The translations under genes and the position numbers were made by a program. From Anaerolineales bacterium (GTDB lineage Bacteria > Chloroflexota > Anaerolineae > 4572-78 > J111), in the NCBI GenBank assembly GCA_012032575.1, contig JAAUSP010000568.1:1-5044 (forward strand): 5,044 bases of DNA. The letters are read 5' to 3'. Positions 3,492-5,044 of the stretch are shown in pieces; the stretch's first letter is position 1; every line of letters begins with the position of its first letter. Under the pieces are notes generated by a model. The model was not told the DNA's origin and did no database searches. It saw nothing but the letters and a program-made list of their open reading frames with translations.

Positions 3492-5044
3492 ATGAACGAA
3501 CCAATTTATATTGACCGGCCCCCCCGCATCCAGCCGGAGTTACCCTTTGATCAAGTCGAAATCCCCACACCGCCGGACAAAGACGAGCAGGGCAACGCCC
3601 GACTCCTCCAGGTGGGACTGCCGCTAATGACCATTGTCGGCTATATTCTGATTGGCACCCTGGGCGGAGGCGGGCGAAATCCCCTGTTTATCCTGCCGAT
3701 GGCGCTATCGGTACTGGCTTCGGTTGCTTTTTCAATTTACAGCTATCGCAAGGAAAAACAGCGTCAGGCCGAAATCGAAAAAGCCTATTCCGAGCGCATC
3801 ATCGAGCTGACCAAAGAGATGAACATCCAGCACGATATGCAGCGCCGCTTTTATCGCTACAACTACCCCGACCGCCTGACCACTTTTCGCATTGTTCACA
3901 ACGCCCGCGCCGAAGTAGAAAAGCCGGAACGGACTCTCCGCTCCGAGGCCCGCTTGTGGGAACGGCGGGTTTCGGATGACGACTTTGGGGTGGTCCGCCT
4001 GGGCATGGGCAGCCTGCCCTCCACCGTTACCTACCTTCTGGGCGATGTGGAAAACTTCGAGGATTATCAGGTCCGCGAGGCCATGAAGCTGGAAGAAGAT
4101 TCCAAGTTTGTCTCCGATATTCCGGTTATTATTTCGCTGCGTACCCCCCACGAGGACAAAAAAGAAGAAGACGAGGAAGACGACGAGGAAAAAGAGCTGA
4201 AAGAAGCCCAGGCCAGCCGCACCCCGGTGACACACGCTCTGGGCATTGCCGGCGAGTCGCAGTCGGTTTATGCCTACACCCGGGCCATGCTGGCCCATTA
4301 TCTGGTTTTTCACGCACCCAGCGACGCCAAACTGTACCTTTTGGCCGCCAGCAAAAAAGAGTGGGCCTGGGCCGAGGCCGTGCCGCACAGCCAGAAGGAC
4401 GACCTGAGCCAATACCTGTGCTTTCTCGAGGACATCAAAGAAGACAAAGCGGAAAAAGGCTTTGGCGATGATGAAGAAGGCGCGTTAGGCCAATACCTGG
4501 AAGGGATTCGCAAGCTGCTGGCCCAGCGCAAAATCCGTTTGCAGGAGCGCGACGAGAACCAGGGCGGCGCTGATCCGACTTTGCCATTTCTGCTGGTGGT
4601 GGTGGATATGCTCGATTCGATTTACGACGAGACATCGCCGCTGGGTAACCTGACCTCCGACGCGGCCATCTCCATTCTGCTGGAAGAGGGCGCACAGTTG
4701 GGCGCGGCGGTCATCTTTTTGGTGCCCGAACGCAGCAAAGTCCCCAGTGGCTGCACCGGCGTGATCGAAATGGAACGGACCACCCCGGCCACCAACAGCA
4801 AAATCGAACAGGGTCAGAAACTCCATTTTCGGTATTCCGAGGTGGGCGTCAACTCCTTCCGTTATGTCGGCGAGGCCGATTACGTCACCCGGCCCGACGA
4901 AATGACCATCCTGACCCAACAGTTGGCCCAGTTGCGCATCCGCGAGAGCTTTGGGGCTAACCTGACCCGCACCGTGCCTTCCTCGACTTCATGGGCTATA
5001 AATCAATCCTGGACCTTCAGGCCGATACCTGGAAAATGGACAGG
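3492..5044 (+). CDS. eccC: EccC-type type VII secretion ATPase, N-terminal part, frameshifted, cut by right edge
   Basis: EccC is the FtsK/SpoIIIE-family membrane motor of type VII secretion, which binds WXG100 substrates. Visible here are an N-terminal RPPR motif (9-12), two membrane helices (about 39-59 and 64-84), a charged coiled linker, the family block SEARLWERRVSDDDFGVVRLGMG (as two parts, 151-160 and 161-173), and a first ATPase-like domain. In that domain the P-loop position reads GIAGESQSV (251-259), without GKS/GKT, and a Walker-B-like LLVVVD lies at 367-372, so this domain is degenerate. An unusual acidic/Lys run spans 221-239. ATG 3492 is preceded by AGGA at 3480-3483. The frame is open to the edge, but after R-T-V-P (493-496) the family-like continuation FLDFMGYKSILDLQADTW lies one frame over, from 4979 to the end, so one base appears to be missing near 4977-4980. 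The canonical ATPase domains lie beyond the window. Confidence 0.88.
   Translation, partial: MNEPIYIDRPPRIQPELPFDQVEIPTPPDKDEQGNARLLQVGLPLMTIVGYILIGTLGGGGRNPLFILPMALSVLASVAFSIYSYRKEKQRQAEIEKAYSERIIELTKEMNIQHDMQRRFYRYNYPDRLTTFRIVHNARAEVEKPERTLRSEARLWERRVSDDDFGVVRLGMGSLPSTVTYLLGDVENFEDYQVREAMKLEEDSKFVSDIPVIISLRTPHEDKKEEDEEDDEEKELKEAQASRTPVTHALGIAGESQSVYAYTRAMLAHYLVFHAPSDAKLYLLAASKKEWAWAEAVPHSQKDDLSQYLCFLEDIKEDKAEKGFGDDEEGALGQYLEGIRKLLAQRKIRLQERDENQGGADPTLPFLLVVVDMLDSIYDETSPLGNLTSDAAISILLEEGAQLGAAVIFLVPERSKVPSGCTGVIEMERTTPATNSKIEQGQKLHFRYSEVGVNSFRYVGEADYVTRPDEMTILTQQLAQLRIRESFGANLTRTVPSSTSWAINQSWTFRPIPGKWT

Noticed and set aside
3484..3495. ATG at 3484 as start of a tiny overlapping ORF before the eccC-like gene
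   Set aside because: It encodes only three residues before TGA, and AGGA lies directly against it, too close to act as its ribosome site.
3732..4919. Long minus-strand open frames (226 and 144 residues) opposite the eccC-like gene
   Set aside because: They are antisense to a recognisable EccC frame with clear domain motifs. Their predicted proteins are Gly/Val/Phe-rich with no coherent domain, as expected from the complement of a GC-rich coding sequence.

Overview
The window carries part of a type VII (ESX/WXG100) secretion locus. The best guess for the host is a mid-GC Chloroflexota-like bacterium. That placement is inference: the sequence shows an EccC-type ATPase with tandem WXG100 proteins outside an obvious actinobacterial (very high GC) or Bacillota (low GC) codon background, a zinc-ribbon kinase-fold protein, strong AGGAGG ribosome sites and TAGGGGC-type palindromic intergenic repeats. 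No rRNA or other phylogenetic marker is present.

Layout. Positions 1-667 hold no conserved gene. They contain a repeat-like hairpin at the left edge, a near-consensus sigma70 promoter (TTGACA, 17 bp, TATACT at 381-409), a possible 46-residue leader ORF (456-596) with its own ribosome site, and a hairpin plus T-run (598-631). Four small same-strand genes follow (668-969, 1105-1398, 1418-1771, 1805-2101). Each encodes a roughly 100-residue helical-hairpin protein of the WXG100/ESAT-6 superfamily. The first has a one-base frameshift; repairing it gives exactly 100 residues. A bidirectional terminator (2132-2180) separates this operon from a convergent gene (2190-3284, minus strand). That gene encodes a kinase-fold protein with an N-terminal Cys4 zinc ribbon, a lost catalytic Asp (HRD becomes HYG) and a C-terminal membrane anchor, so it is a predicted pseudokinase. 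Divergent from it, at 3492, begins a large EccC-type gene that runs off the right edge. It has two N-terminal membrane helices, a cytoplasmic linker and a degenerate first ATPase-like domain, and it too carries a one-base frameshift near 4977-4980.

Two short palindromic elements look like MITEs, that is, small non-coding insertions with terminal inverted repeats and flanking duplications. One (973-1053, flanked by CACCTAAAGG) sits between the first two WXG100 genes, inserted just past a stop codon. The other (3344-3435, flanked by CTTTACAC) sits in the divergent control region between the pseudokinase and the eccC-like gene.

How the parts could fit together (inference): the small proteins are substrates or structural partners, the EccC-like ATPase is the membrane motor that recognises and exports them, and the membrane-anchored pseudokinase may be a scaffold or sensor analogous to EssB/YukC of Bacillota systems. 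The membrane channel partners (EccB, EccD, EccE or EsaA/EssA equivalents) are not visible here.
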